NCBI GenBank assembly: GCA_036346225.1
Contig: JARFIW010000961.1
Span: forward strand, 276,001 to 340,000
DNA length: 64,000 nucleotides
Reading direction: 5' to 3'
Source: Platerodrilus igneus
Taxonomy: Eukaryota > Arthropoda > Insecta > Coleoptera > Lycidae
The notes under the pieces are model-generated. The model made no database searches, was not told where the DNA came from, and saw nothing but the letters and a program-made list of their open reading frames with translations. Positions 10,913 through 22,915 of the stretch are shown in pieces (the first letter of the stretch is position 1; the number at the start of each line of letters is the position of its first letter). The translations under genes were made by a program, and so were the position numbers.

Positions 10913-13502
10913 GGGTTGCTGCTATCACCAAAACTAACTTACATTCCATTACTGATGGATGTTTTAATTGTAGGCTACTAAGCATTGCATTAAAAAATTT
11001 TTAAAGTTTTCAGTTGACCCGTTTACGAGCTATAATATTTTCCTGTATAAGGGTTGCTGCCACCTCCCAAGACTGACCTTCGTGCGCTGTTGGTGGTGTT
11101 TACTTTTAGAACAGATTATTAGAGCAATGCATGTGAAAATTTTGTTCCAGTCTTATACGAGGTACAATTTATTTAGTTTAAAGGTTGCTGCTACCCTCAA
11201 GACTGGTTTTGGTGCACTGTTGTTGGTGGATGTTTTTGTTATACATTATTAAGCATTGTATGTGCAAATTTTGAAAACTTTCTATCAAGTCGTTTACGAG
11301 CTATAATGTTTTTTAGTATAGGGGTTGCTGCAATCCCCAAGACTGGCTTTCGCCAACCGTTGACGGTGTTTATCTTTGTAATAGACAATTAAAGGATTGC
11401 ATGTGGAAACTTTTTACCCGGTCCTGTACGAGGTACAATTTATTTAGTTTAAGGGTCGTTGCCATTTCCAAAACTAACCTTCGTGTGCTTCTAGTGGTGT
11501 TTATGTTTGTAGTAGACTATTAGGACTATTAGAGAATTGCACGTGAAACTTATTTTCCACTCCTTTACGAGGTACAGTTTATTTAGTTTAATGGTTGCTG
11601 CTACCCCGAAGACTGGCTTTGGCACAGCATTGCCTGAGAGTGGTTTTGAAGGAAACTATTAGAAGATTGCATGTGAAAATTTTAAAAATTGTGTATCGTG
11701 CTATTTATAAACTATAATGTTTTTCAGTATAGGGGTTGCTGCCGTCCCCAAGACTGGCTTTAATGCACTGTTGCTAGTAAATATTTTTATATTAAATAAT
11801 AGGATTGCATGTGATAATTTAAAAATTTTTACATCGCATCGTTTACGAACTACAATTTCTTTTAATGTAGGGGTTACTTTCACCCCCAAAACTGGCTTTC
11901 ACGCCCCGTTACGTGTGTTTATTTTTGTAATAGTGTGTTGGATGATTTCATGTTAAAACTATAAAAAATTTTAGTCGGATACAATTTATTTAGTTTAAGG
12001 GTTGTTGCCACCCCAAGCCTAACTTTGGCATACCATTGCTGGTACATGTTTTTATTGTAGGCTTTTAAGCATTGCATTTGAAAATTGTTAAAGTTTTCTG
12101 TTGAACCGTCTACGAGCTATAATATTTTCCTGTATAAGGGTTGCTGCTACCTCCCAAAACTAATCTTCGTGCGCTGTTGGTGGTGTTTATTTTTAAAACA
12201 GATTTTTTGAGGATTGCACTTGAAAATGTTTTTCCAGTCTTATACAAGGTACAATTTATTTAGTTTAAGGGTTGCTGCTACCCTCAAGACTGGTTTTTGG
12301 TGCACTGTTGTTGGTGGATGTTTCTGTTATACATTATTAAGCATTGTATGTGCAAAGTTTAAAAACTTTCTATCAAGTCGTTTACGAACTATAATGTATT
12401 TTAGTATAGGGGTTGCTGCAATCCCCAAGAATGGCTTTCCCTAACCGTTGACGGCGTTTATCTTTGCAATAAACTATTAAAGGATTGCGCGTGGAAATTT
12501 TTTACCCAGTCCTGTACGCGGTACAATTTATTAAGTTTAAGGGTTGTTGCCACCCCCAAAACTGACCTTCGTGTGCTTCTAGTGGTGTTTGTGTGTGTAG
12601 TAGACTATTAGAACTATTAGAGAATTGCACGTGAAACTTGTTTTCCACCCCTTTACGAGGTACATTTTATTTTGTTTAAGGGGTGCTGCTACCCTCAAGA
12701 CTGGCTTTGACACAGTATTGCCTGAAAGTAGTTTTGAAGGAAACGATTAAAAGATTGCATGTGAAAATTTTAAAAATTGTGTAGCGTGCCGTTTATGAAC
12801 TATAATGTTTTTCAGTATAGGGGTTGCTGCTATCCCCAAGACTGGTTTTAATGCACCATTGCTAGTAAATATTTTTGTATTAAATTATAGGATTGCATGT
12901 GACAATTTAAAATCTTTTACATCGGACTGTTTACGAACTACAATTTCTTTCAATGTAGGGGTTACTTTCACCCTCAAAGCTGGCTTTCACGCCCCGTTAC
13001 GTGTGTTTATTTTTGTAATAGTGTGTTGGATGATTTCATGCTAAAACTATAAAAAATTTTAACCAGATACAATTTATTTAGTTTAGGGGTTGTTTCCACC
13101 CCAAGACTGGCTTTGGCTCGCCATTGCTAGTGGATAATTATTTTATAGACTCTTAAACAGTGCATGCAAAAATTTTTAAATTCTTCTAACGAGTTGTTTA
13201 GGAGCTTAACATTTTTTTAGCATAGGGGTTGCTGCCGCCCTCTAGACTGACTTTGGTGCAACGTTGCTGACTGATGATTTGTAATTTACTATCACAGAAT
13301 TGTATAAAAATCTTAAAAAATTTTTATCCCGTTATTTACAAACTACAATTTTTGTAATATAGGGGTTGCTGCCACCCCAAGACTGGCTTTTGTGAACCTT
13401 TTGTTGATTTATATTTCTATTATAAACAATTGGAGCATTGGATGCAAACGTTTTGAATATTTTCTATTGCGTTATTTATGAGTTATAATTTATTCAGTGT
13501 AA
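10913..13502 (+). repeat. Satellite array: about 19 monomers of 136 bp in a 1087-bp higher-order repeat
   Basis: Monomers start with GGGGTTGCTGCCACCCC-like words and end with TTTACGAGCTATAAT...AGTATAG-like words. Starts at 10913, 11051, 11181, 11321, 11453, 11592, 11732, 11870, then 11999, 12138, 12269, 12409, 12541, 12680, 12820, 12958, then 13086, 13225 and 13372. The second eight lie 1086-1088 bases after the first eight, and corresponding monomers resemble each other far more than neighbours do. The last three are divergent. Short open frames inside are chance products of the repeat. Confidence 0.9.
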
Positions 13503-14255
13503 GGGTGAAACTATTCCTTAAGTATGATAAGGGAGAATTATGTGCAAAAAAAATTATAAGTACCGATGTAGTCAGACACAATTTGCAAAATTCGAAATCT
13601 ATATGTAAATATTTGTAATAAAATATTTAAATTATATTTTCTAAGCTTCACAAAATCGTTGCAAGAAAACAGTAAATAACATCATACACATGTAGAAATA
13701 TGATAGGACATCATTTATACGATTTTGCAACCCAAAAAAATTAATAAATCCCCTCAAGTACAAGATATATATTAGTAGACAAAAGTTTGCATTCTCTGAA
13801 ACTATACGGATGCAACTTCTACATAACTGTTCGTTGCCCTATCATCTAAGCAGACTAACTGGCGCCACGCTCTGTTGCCATTTAGCGGATGTAAAAATGA
13901 TAACATAATGAAATATTACGTATATTAAAATATATTCTGTGGCGCCCTTGACGGAAAATCGCTAGACTAAAACTATATGATTAACGTACATTTTCCTATC
14001 AATTTTAAAGCCACTTTGCGTTTCTTAAATATTTAAAATAGAAATTTGTACACAAACTCATTTACTTTGATGTATTCCAAATCCTACCAATTTAGGTCTT
14101 CTTCCATATAAATATCTTATCCAAAGAAATTCCATGTCAATAACTCCAAAAAGTTAAAAGGTTTATCTTGCGTCCGATATACGGTAGTAAGTTTACAAGG
14201 GACGCAAGTTTAAATGTAAATTTCGGTCTATCGGGTGCAGAAATGATAGTAGGAT
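13503..14255. other. Unassigned DNA, no gene seen
   Basis: About 750 AT-rich bases between the satellite and the U1 LTR unit. Nothing coding or repetitive was recognised; two GGCGCC-type sites (13,861 and 13,942) are too isolated to interpret. Confidence 0.45.
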
Positions 14256-15905
14256 GTATATATATATACAATATAGTATTTGACAGTCAGAACACTAATC
14301 ATACATACAAGCGACACGGATTACATAAAATACACAATTTACTATTATATGAAACATCACTACACAAGAACATCAATTTAATACCAAAACTCAATATTAT
14401 GGAGGCCTAGTTGATGTAAGAATTAATTTAATCTTCCTTTGGTAGCTGTTTCTACCTATTGGTACCTAATTTGTAAATAAATTAATGACTAAAGCATTTA
14501 CTTCAATCAATTTCATATTTTAACATTTGTATAGAAAAGTCTATGTATAATTAGATTTGTGTTGACCAATGAAATTAATTATTATTATTATTTATAAATG
14601 TCAAGGATTGTATAATACTAACTACTGTGATTTTAAGTAAGCATAATGAATGTATTTTAATTTATTAAGTGGTCTGTGAAAATTTTAAGAAAGCAATAGT
14701 GTGCTGAAATGAGTTTTTGTTAAGTAACTAAGGTAATGAATGGGTGTTGACTTTGGTCTCTCAAATAAAACAGTTGTGTTTTCTGTTGAACGAATTTTAT
14801 TTTATTTTAAAAGAAAGATAAAGTTGGAAAGTTAAAGCTAAAGTAATCAAGAAGTGATTATATTTAAAAGTACATAAGTAGTGTGTGAAGTTATTGGTGA
14901 TTGAAAGCTATTCATTACAGAAGAGTTTTGGAGCAAAGCAGCAGAATTCCGCCGACAACAAAATCTAACATCATTTTGAAGAATCAACACGAGTAATTTG
15001 TATCTGGATGAAACTGTAGCAGCAGTACGGAAGGGATATTCAACGTAAGCATTTGTGGTATCATTTAAAATCATTAATAAAACTTTAAAATTATGTATTT
15101 CATACCTAAAGCAGAAAGGTAAATTATTGTACTAAAATTTTTAATTTCATTTAGATTTACTGACGTTTTCAAGAAAAGAACAGCACGCAGAAAAAGTAGA
15201 AGCATCGAATAAAAATTTGAAGGTATTTGTTTCTTAGAAGTCAACAAAGCAAAGGGTTCCTGGAGATTGATTTGAAGAGTTAGATCTAAACATTATACTG
15301 TTTCTTTCACACACACGCATGCACGTATGCAAGCACGCATGAACGGAGACACGCACGCGCGCGCGCATGCACGTACGCACGCATGATGAGAAAGTAGAAG
15401 CATCAAATAAAGATTTGAAGGTATTTGTTTCTTAGAAGTCGACACAGCAAGGGTTTCTGGAGACTGATCAGAATAGCTAGATCTAAACATTATACTGTTT
15501 CTTTCACACACACACACACACGCACGCATACATGTGCACGCATGCACACACCACACATGCACACATCCACCCGCATGCATGCACGCACGCATGCACGCAC
15601 AAGCACGCACAAGCATGCACACCCACATTTTACAAAAGGGTAGATTAAGGTTGGGGTAAAGTATAAATCTGTAATTTGAGGTTATCAAACTAATTTCTTG
15701 CCGGTGTTTCTAAGAGAGGGCACACCTAATTCTATTTATTTACATTCAAGTCTAAGTTGGACCCCGGTTAGAACTGACTTTGAAAATTTATTCAAAATTT
15801 AATATTTACCGGAGATAGTTCTTGTGTTCTTTTAAATTTCGATTTTTTCGTATTTAGTCAAAATTTACATCCAATTCTTTTTATACAAGTTTTGGAAAAC
15901 CTTCT
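14256..15905 (+). repeat. LTR-like unit U1 (about 1.64 kb), duplicated at 33.58 kb
   Basis: Begins at a short TATATATATA stretch and is near-identical over about 1.8 kb to 33,582-35,300. LTR-like traits: an AATAAA signal followed by GTTGTGTTTTCTG (about 14,765), a candidate small intron (donor CAAC/GTAAGC near 15,051, acceptor TTTCATTTAG near 15,155), and a PBS-like TGGCGTCACGAC block at its right edge. It contains a CA/GCAC-rich patch. No internal coding region follows; the unit is cut by (AT)n at 16,079. The LTR interpretation rests on layout rather than on paired LTRs around one internal region. Confidence 0.6.
15195..15640 (+). repeat. Internal 190-bp duplication with (CA)n/(GCAC)n microsatellites in U1
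   Basis: The segment GAAGCATCGAATAAA...TTTCTTTCACACAC (about 15,200-15,310) is repeated at about 15,388-15,510, and each copy runs into CA/CG-rich microsatellite (ACACGCATGCACG and relatives). U6 carries the same arrangement with a shortened second copy. The Cys/His/Thr-rich open frames here are microsatellite artefacts. Confidence 0.8.
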
Positions 15906-16076
15906 TGGCGTCACGACATTAGTGCCACCTGTGTGTCATCTTTGAAAGGATGTGTTTAAAAGAGGGTTTGGTTGCTTACATTTAGGCGTTTTGAAATAAA
16001 ATTTGTTTTTGGGGTTTTAAGTTAGCGGACCATAAATTTTGCCAAATTAGTTTAAGATTACAATTTAAAGTCAACA

Positions 16077-16078
<2 letters not shown>
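15906..16078 (+). other. PBS-like block and leader of U1
   Basis: TGGCGTCACGACATTAGTGC at 15,906 occupies the PBS position after the LTR-like unit. About 170 bases of leader follow, with TTAGGCGTTTTGAAATAAAA, ending in GTCAACACG at the (AT)n tract. U6 has the same leader ending at the same base, so the (AT)n belongs to this family's leader. Confidence 0.45.

Positions 16079-16116
<38 letters not shown>
16079..16116. repeat. (AT)n between U1 leader and U2 LTR
   Basis: About 19 AT units. The U2 LTR starts with TG at its right edge. Confidence 0.95.
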
Positions 16117-16122
<6 letters not shown>

Positions 16123-17961
16123 GGATTCAAAGAGTTAAATCAGTGGGAAACAATAAAATTTCAACAACCCTGTATAGAGAAAAGAACAAATTATTTACGC
16201 GTAAAATATAAAGTCTAGGAAGTGTTATGTTAAACGTTCGATAATTAATAAACACCTGTGTTTTAAAAAGCTTACGTTCGACGAAATTATGAGCATATTA
16301 CGATAGGTTTTCATAGAAATTATGCTCAACCGTCAGTTTGGATAAACAACAAAGCTAACAAAAGTCTTAAAGAGCGAAAAAATTGGACAATCGGTCATAT
16401 ACAACAGATAGAGACATATGTAAAAGCGTTGGGATTGAAAATGCACCTAGGCATACACGTGGACTGGAGATGAGTGTCATCAATGTCGATTTTCGGTAAC
16501 TCAAGTGGGGTTTTGAACGAGACAGCAGACATGCATAAGACAGATATAAATATAGTTTAGGCAGAATTTGTGACGACAGAGAATTTTATCATTGGTTAAA
16601 AACAGACAGTTTTCCAAACGTAAGTACACGCGACGGTTGAAAGCGCATTCGGATATACGGCACGTAGACCGGAGCGAATTTGACGAATTTCGAGACGGTT
16701 ATATTCAAAATTGTGGGAATTAGATTTGAAAATAAGCTTTTCGCTGGAAGTGCGTCTACGAGTGGGTTTTTGAAAGCATATAAATACCCAATCTAGTTTA
16801 CAGAGGTTCTCTTGTATTCTCTTCGTTTCTATGTTACTTTACTTCGATAAAATACTGTATGCCGATCACCATAACAATAAAGCTTTCTGTGAGTATTTTA
16901 TGTGATTATATTACCGTAAATATAGTGGTTGAAAGTGTAACACCGTAGTAGCGGACATCTAATTATTGGCGTGAAGTACGAATAGTGCATTTTAAATTAA
17001 TAAAGGTCCTGCTATTACAATACAAAGCACGAAAATCAATAAATGGACGCATGATATATGTGGGGTAAGCATCACAAATAATCAAGTTTGTATGCATGAT
17101 ATATGGAATGGTACTGTGAGACGAGGCGCTTGGCTCGCAGAGGTGGGAGATGATGGATGCCTGTGAATCCGCTAAGTAACACGGTGAATGGAACCGAAGC
17201 CAAGGTGTTCTGGCAATCATCTTCGAAAGAAAGAAGGCCTGAAGAATTCTCCAGGTAATTTATTTGAAATTTCTGTTGTTTGATAAACATTTGTGAAATT
17301 GTGTGCTGTGTTGACTTTTTGGGGCACATTTATGGTTGTAGAACTTATTGAAAAAGATACATGTACTGTACAATTTATTGAGTTAAATATTGAAAAGGAA
17401 TGCATTTAAAACATTCAAAATTTTATTCAGGATATAAATTGTATTGTAAAGGGTAAACGGGTCTGTTAATTTTGTTTTAATTTATGCAAGGTGTAAAAGG
17501 CATATACAAACTAAACTGAGTTATTATGAGCTCACCATACTCCAGTGTGCAGTCAATTTAGGGTAACATGTGGGGCCCATCTACTCATATCTCATTGAAT
17601 TTGTTTGAAAATAATTAGAAAAATCAAGGACTTTAAAAACATACCATATTTTGAGTTTTATAATTAGTGTATCAAACTGTTTTTAACACATGTGAATATA
17701 ATTTGTCTGTTAATAGCTGTAAATAAAAGGTTGTATGATTGTTGTATTATTTGGTGATTTTATTGAATGGTGTGCGAGTGTGAAGGAGGTATGGTTGTAA
17801 ATTTAGGTATTCGAGAAGAGGCACAGCTGAGCTAGCCAGGGAAGCTGAAGGAGTTTGCAGAAGTAATAAAAGGATAAGCAATTTTTTTTGAAATTTTTGA
17901 ATTTTTGAAAACTATATGTTGACCCTGGTGGGGCACGAGTTTTTCTGAGCCTCCGCGGCAA
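16117..17961 (+). repeat. LTR of unit U2 (1845 bp), related to family C
   Basis: Opens TGTTGTGGATTCAAAG directly after (AT)n and ends CGGCA, followed by ATTTTA and a PBS. It shares with family C the ACCCTGTATAGAG motif near the start, a TATAAATA box (about 16,779), the word GAGCTCACCATACTCCAG (17,528-17,545), GGGCCCAT.TACTC, the AATAAA-GTTGTATGATTGTTGTATTATTT polyadenylation region and GAGCTAGCCAGGGAAGCTG near the end. A splice-donor-like CAG/GTAATT is at 17,253-17,260. No matching 3' LTR is in the window; the internal region is cut off by element A and (AT)n. Confidence 0.8.
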
Positions 17962-17967
17962 TTTTAT

Positions 17968-17987
17968 GACGCCCAATTCGTGGGGCT
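17968..17987 (+). other. Primer-binding site of U2, interrupted at its end by element A
   Basis: TGACGCCCAATTCGTGGGGC, six bases after the LTR end. It matches the family C PBS at nearly every position. Its last four bases (GGGC) are duplicated at the far side of element A (28,100-28,103), so A inserted exactly here. Confidence 0.75.
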
Positions 17988-19939
17988 GTTACAATTTTAT
18001 TTTCTGACAATATTTTCACAGATATCTAACTTATTTAATTTATTAATAACCAACTTAAGTACAATAATGCTACACAATCTACGAAATAAATATTACATAT
18101 TGTCGAAAACAATATTAGCTTTCGATTTGAAAGTGTAAAATTTTAAATTATGCAGTGACAAAAGATGCCTTTTGTTAGTGTCATCATAAGAGTTCCCTCT
18201 GTTAGATGATTGTAATATTAAGCTTGTTGTCAGGCGGCAACCCACGTCATCTTATCACTTCCAACTGAGCGGTCGTTAAAGTAGGTCAATTGTTCCTTGA
18301 ACTCAAGAATCATGACGTTGCAGTCCATGTGTTGGAAGCACAGAAAAATTAAAAATTGTTTTCTTTAAATGATATCGTCTCGGCGACGCACATTTTTATG
18401 TCCACACTTGCTGGAACGAGACGTTAATTTGTTTGAATGGCCTTTGGTTAACAGTAAGTATTACTGAATTTATAGCCTTACTAAATTGATATTTTTAGTG
18501 CAATTTAGGATAAATTGTACATCTTAGCTTTTGAAATTTAAGAAATATAACTAATTTATTTGGACAAGAAATGAAAATTATTAGTATCTATGTGAAGTTT
18601 AGCCTTGTACGAAAGTCGAATTGGCGTGCTTCAATTAATGTGGACGCCGTGATGTTATGTTGAAAATTCAGTATGCAGCTAATTTGGTTGTATGGAATTA
18701 GAGATTCCTATATTCTTAGTTGCTGAAACAAGAGAATTATAAATCATCAATTATAATTCCGGGTATAGTCCATATACCTAGCAAGTATCTTTCCATCGGA
18801 TTAACATATGGTATGTAAATTGCTTTCCTATACGTCAGCTGTAGCATTGGGTATAGCAGACAAATAATTTTTTTGTTTGATCACGTGGTAATGTTCAAGT
18901 TCATTAGGTGAATGACAGACAAGTTATTTTTCAAATTATGCAACAGGAACCTATAAAGTTTCACATTAAATATTTTTATTAATACAATTAATATACGGTA
19001 GATGTCATTATGAAGATAGGAAAAGTTAAATTCTATATTTAATGAAAATTGATTTGATTATTTGAAACATAATTTATTCAAATCTTAGAAAATTAAATTT
19101 TTACATTTTACATTTCACTAATTGCTAAGTGGAATATTTTATCATAGAATGTGAGATTAAAGTAGTGCTACTCAAACCAACCGAAGTTGTAATTTAAAGT
19201 TAAACATCCAGAAAGGAAACTCATACTCATTCATTTGAGAATAAATTTTTGCTAGACATTACTAATATAAAATTATCATGTTTTATCTGTGAGAAATACT
19301 GATACTATCAAGTACTTATGTACATATCTTTCAATAATTTAATTTAATCAAACTTATTTAAAGAAGATGTCTTGTAAATAACTTACTTCCTATTGAAGGA
19401 ATATAATTTATTTGGTCAAGACTATGATTATTAATTGGAGTGAATGAGGGTTGATTCGAATTAATTATTAATTTTGAATATTAAGGCACAAACAGTGCTA
19501 TCTTTGTTTTAATCTGTTCACAGGTGTAGCAGTGCTATAAAGGTCAATATCGAGCCATAAGATAAGAAACCTTTAGGGATTGTGTTTCAGTAATATATTG
19601 TATAGCGGTAATTGAGTAAAGGTTTCCGCATTCACCTTATACAAGGGACTTAAGTAAGGTCTTCTTCGTATACAAAAATTCGGTGGCGCCATATTCTTTA
19701 CATTTTTGGTCGCAGTCCAACCCCGACCCACAGCTCATGTTCTACCCAGAGCAAATAGCTCGACTAGCCGCTTAACCTTTTGAGGTTTCCTCATCTACGA
19801 GCCATTTTCCACCAAAACTTGCCGTGGGCTCTTTACACTTACTGGAAATCCTCGTCAAACATCCTTGTGCCCTACAGCTGGTCACATAGGACTAAAAACC
19901 TAATAAGAAAAATTCCTTAACGTAACTAAAAAGGCTATA
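17988..19939 (+). repeat. 5' LTR of element A
   Basis: Direct repeat of 26,125-28,099 at an offset of about 8137, with small indels. It is long for a Gypsy LTR. It ends AAGGCTATA, two bases before the PBS. Confidence 0.92.
18454..19523 (+). other. Candidate intron inside LTR of element A
   Basis: A near-consensus donor ACA/GTAAGT at 18,454 and an acceptor TTTTAATCTGTTCACAG ending at 19,523 bound 1070 bases lying wholly in the LTR; the same pair is kept in the 3' LTR (about 26,600 and 27,680). If the promoter lies upstream of 18,454, the gag transcript could lose most of U5 by splicing. Inference from splice-site match only. Confidence 0.4.
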
Positions 19940-19941
19940 AA

Positions 19942-19959
19942 TGGCGCCCAACGTGGTGC
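19942..19959 (+). other. Primer-binding site of element A
   Basis: TGGCGCCCAACGTGGTGC begins two bases after the LTR end, the normal PBS place for tRNA-primed minus-strand synthesis. The GGCGCCCAACGTGG type is common in insect Gypsy elements; the tRNA is not named here. Confidence 0.8.
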
Positions 19960-20146
19960 CTCGATTGCTGTACCAATTGTATAAGCACATAACATGCAGG
20001 CTTCAATTGATTTTGCATGTTTACACGTGTTGATTCGTGAATCATTTACCCTAAGATTAATTCAGTTTATTGATGTTCTTCGACTGAAGTTTTAGTGCAG
20101 ATTGTTTAATTGAGTTTAAAGTATAGTTAGTTAGCTAGTTTATTTC

Positions 20147-21520
20147 ATGACGGCTGAGACCTATCAAGTAGTTTATTTGCATAAAGATGAATTGGATTAC
20201 GAATTGAGAATCCGAGGAGTTATTAGCAGCAGACCGATGCAGGATAATAGGAAAATGTTAGGTCGATTATTAGCTAAAGAAACAGCAGTACCTGGTCGTT
20301 TAATTGATCCTTCCGCATATGTCGTAGAATTTTCAGATGAACGTGATGAGATTGATGTATTGATAGAATCTGTAAAAAATGTTTTATTAGAATTTGAAGG
20401 TGATTAACAGACCCTACATTTAAGAGGATACAGTCGAGATTAATACATCTTGATGGTCGAGTTAGGAGAATGAAAATCCCTTTAGATAATTCGGATGAGG
20501 CAACTTTATTTAAAAATGAATCGTTAGCAACTATCCTTACCATGGAGGCAGAGCTACATGAAAAACTTAAGAATGAAGATGTAAGCGGATATGGTGAATT
20601 TTCTATGAGAGAAACCATTCCAGCTGTTGTCAGTGCTCCTATTCACACTGTTTCATATTTAGTACCCCCTATTCCAATTGGTTCGTGGTCAGTAAAATTT
20701 TCTGGAGATCCAAGACAGGTTCATCAATTTTTGGACAGAGTAGCTGAGTTAGCACACTCGCGTAAAGTATCTGAAAAAGATTTATTTAATGCTTCTGTAG
20801 AATTATTCACAGGTATCGGTTTAGAATGGTATCGTTGTGTTAGAAGTTCTTTAACAAACTGGAGTTCTTTGGTTATTCGTTTAAAGGAAGATTTCTTACC
20901 ATCACACTCAGAGCACGAGATTTGCGAAAAAATTAGGTCGCATCATCAACATAAAGAAGAATCTGTAGTCATATATATAGCTCATATGGAGAATTTGTTT
21001 AGCAGGTTACCACAATCACCTGCGGAATGCATGAAAGTTAGAATGGTAAAAAAGAATCTATTACCTGATTTTATTTGTCAATTAGCCCTAACAAAAATTG
21101 ATAATATGTCAACGTTAATCAAGTTGTGTAAGAAATTGGAAGAAGCTTATGCATCCAAGCATAAATTAGTACAAAGTCCAGCGAAATATGTTTCGAAAGC
21201 ATTAGGAAATTCGAAGTTTCAAGTTGAAAATAAGTGGTCAGCTCCTGTTAAAAACTTTTCAGCGCGAACTGTCGTAGTTTTTATAATCAATCATTTCCAC
21301 CTCAGATACAATCTCTTGGAAATAATAATAATAATAATCTTTCTAGTAGAGTCCCTGTAAATAAAATTAAAATAAATAAACTTACATGTTGGAATTGTTT
21401 GGAAGAAGGTCATACGTTTTGGAGGTGTAAGATTCCTCGTAAAATATTTTGTTATAGTTGCGGATATAGTGGAGTTGACAGTAACTTGTCCCTCGTGTTC
21501 AAAAAACGAGTAGGTAGGCA
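20147..21520 (+). pseudogene. Gag of element A, with CCHC zinc knuckle, frameshifted
   Basis: Starts with ATG at 20,147 (86 codons, HKDELDYELRIRGVISS near the start, a pattern seen at the N-terminus of many insect Gypsy Gags), shifts frame near 20,408, and continues from 20,470 for 296 codons through the capsid (WSVKFSGDPRQVHQFLDRV, LEWYRCVRSS, LVIRLKEDFLP). After another shift the nucleocapsid follows with CWNCLEEGHTFWRC at 21,387, a proper C-x2-C-x4-H-x4-C knuckle, and a second Cys-rich half (CYSCGYSG). Role: particle assembly and RNA packaging in the cytoplasm. Not functional as it stands because of at least three shifts. Confidence 0.85.
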
Positions 21521-21709
21521 GATGCAGAGTGGCCGGCATCATGCTTCTATGCAAAGGCTACGGTTATGTTGTGTGAACAGAATAATTTTTTTGATAAAGA
21601 TGATTGGTCAAGATGGCTCGGAATCGTTAAAGATTTTTGTTAACGGAACGTCAAGTCAAAAGCTGATGCGTTATTTGTAAAGAAACCTCAGGACAATCGT
21701 CCGTACATT

Positions 21710-22915
21710 ATGGTAAAATTGTTGGATAGAGACGTCACGGGTTTGTTCGACTCCGGTTGTACTACTACCGTGGTTGGTTCGTTAGCATTTTCTGTTCTTG
21801 AAGAATTGAATTTAAAAGTTTTTAAAACTGAAAAGAAAAAGGTATCCACTGCTGATGGTGCTCTTCAAGAAGTTATTGGTTCAGTTGATTTACCTATTAG
21901 AATTGGAAGACAATATCGTATTATTAACGCTTTGGTTGTACCATCTCTTCCATACACATTTATTTTTGGTAGCGATTTCGCTAAATCCTTTGGTTTAATA
22001 GCAGATTTCAAAAACAACACATGGCATATTCAAGATTATGATAACAATAGTATTTCGTATATAGGTCAATCGTCAGTACCCTTAAGTTGTAGTAAACAGT
22101 TACTTAGTTTAGATGATTTGTTGGAAACGCAGCAAGTAAAAGCACGAATAGCAATAGAATCCTTCAATGAAATTAGTAGTGAAGAGAGACTAGGGCGTAC
22201 AGATAAAATTGTTTTAGATATTGATACTGGTGATGCGAAACCATTTCATAAGAAACCATGCGTCATGTCCCCCTTTATGAGTAAGATGTTAGATAAAGAG
22301 TTAGACAAAATGTTGAGATTAGGAGTAGTGGAAGAATGTCAGAGTCCATGGTCATCCCCTGTACTGTTAGTTAAAAAACAAGATGGCGAGTACAGATTTT
22401 GTTTTGACGGAAGAGCGCTCAATGATATTACTAAACATGATAGCTACCCATTGCCAAATATCGATAGGATTATTAATTTACTCAGAGGTGCAAATTATAT
22501 TTCTAGTCTAGGCCTTAGAAAGAGTTTTTGGCAGATCCCACTTTCCGAAACATCTAAGGATAAAACAGCATTTAGTGTTATTTCAAGAGGACAGTATAGG
22601 TTTGTTACCATGCCATTCGGATTAAAGAATGCTGCTCAGACGCAACAGCATTTGGTTGATTCAATCTTTGGACCGAAGTTTGAACCACATGTGTTTTGTT
22701 ATTTAGATGACATTATTTTGTGTTCAGCATCTTTTGAGGAACACTTGAAGTTATTAGAAACGGTGAAACAACGTCTTAAAGAGGCAAACCTTACGATTAA
22801 CTTAAAAAAGTGTGAATTCTTTAAGAAATCTTTGAAATTTCTTGGTTATATTGTTTGGGTCAAATTCCCTTCGTACAGATCCCGAAAAGGTTTCTGCAAT
22901 GGTAAATTTTTCTAG
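21710..22915 (+). pseudogene. Pol of element A, part 1: protease and reverse transcriptase
   Basis: A 401-codon frame. Protease: LFDSGCTTTVV (residues 12-22, catalytic Asp in DSG) and FIFGSDFAKSFGL. Reverse transcriptase: CQSPWSSPVLLVKKQDGEYR (motif 1 region), FCFDGRALNDIT, the altered motif A SLGLRKSFWQIPL (usually LDL.SGYWQ), [13 protein letters not shown], and catalytic YLDD at residues 331-334. The LDL-to-LGL change removes one catalytic Asp, so this RT would be dead even if the frame were whole. The frame is lost near 22,855 at a TTT run. Confidence 0.88.

Noticed and set aside
11717..13044. 79-codon frames repeated at 11,717 and 12,805 (FSIGVAAVPKTGF)
   Set aside because: They recur at the higher-order satellite period; most monomers have stops in this frame, so no protein is implied.
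10913..13502. Regularly spaced repeats as a CRISPR array
   Set aside because: The whole 136-bp monomer is repeated, with no unique spacers, and the context is eukaryotic.
14847..15074. A 75-codon minus-strand frame that recurs almost unchanged at 34,147-34,374
   Set aside because: Its conservation follows from the duplicated U1/U6 LTR-like DNA; it has no start context, motif or partner gene, and lies antisense to the unit.
15293..15688. Cys/Ala/Val/His-rich frames on both strands
   Set aside because: Products of (CA)n and (GCAC)n microsatellite translation.
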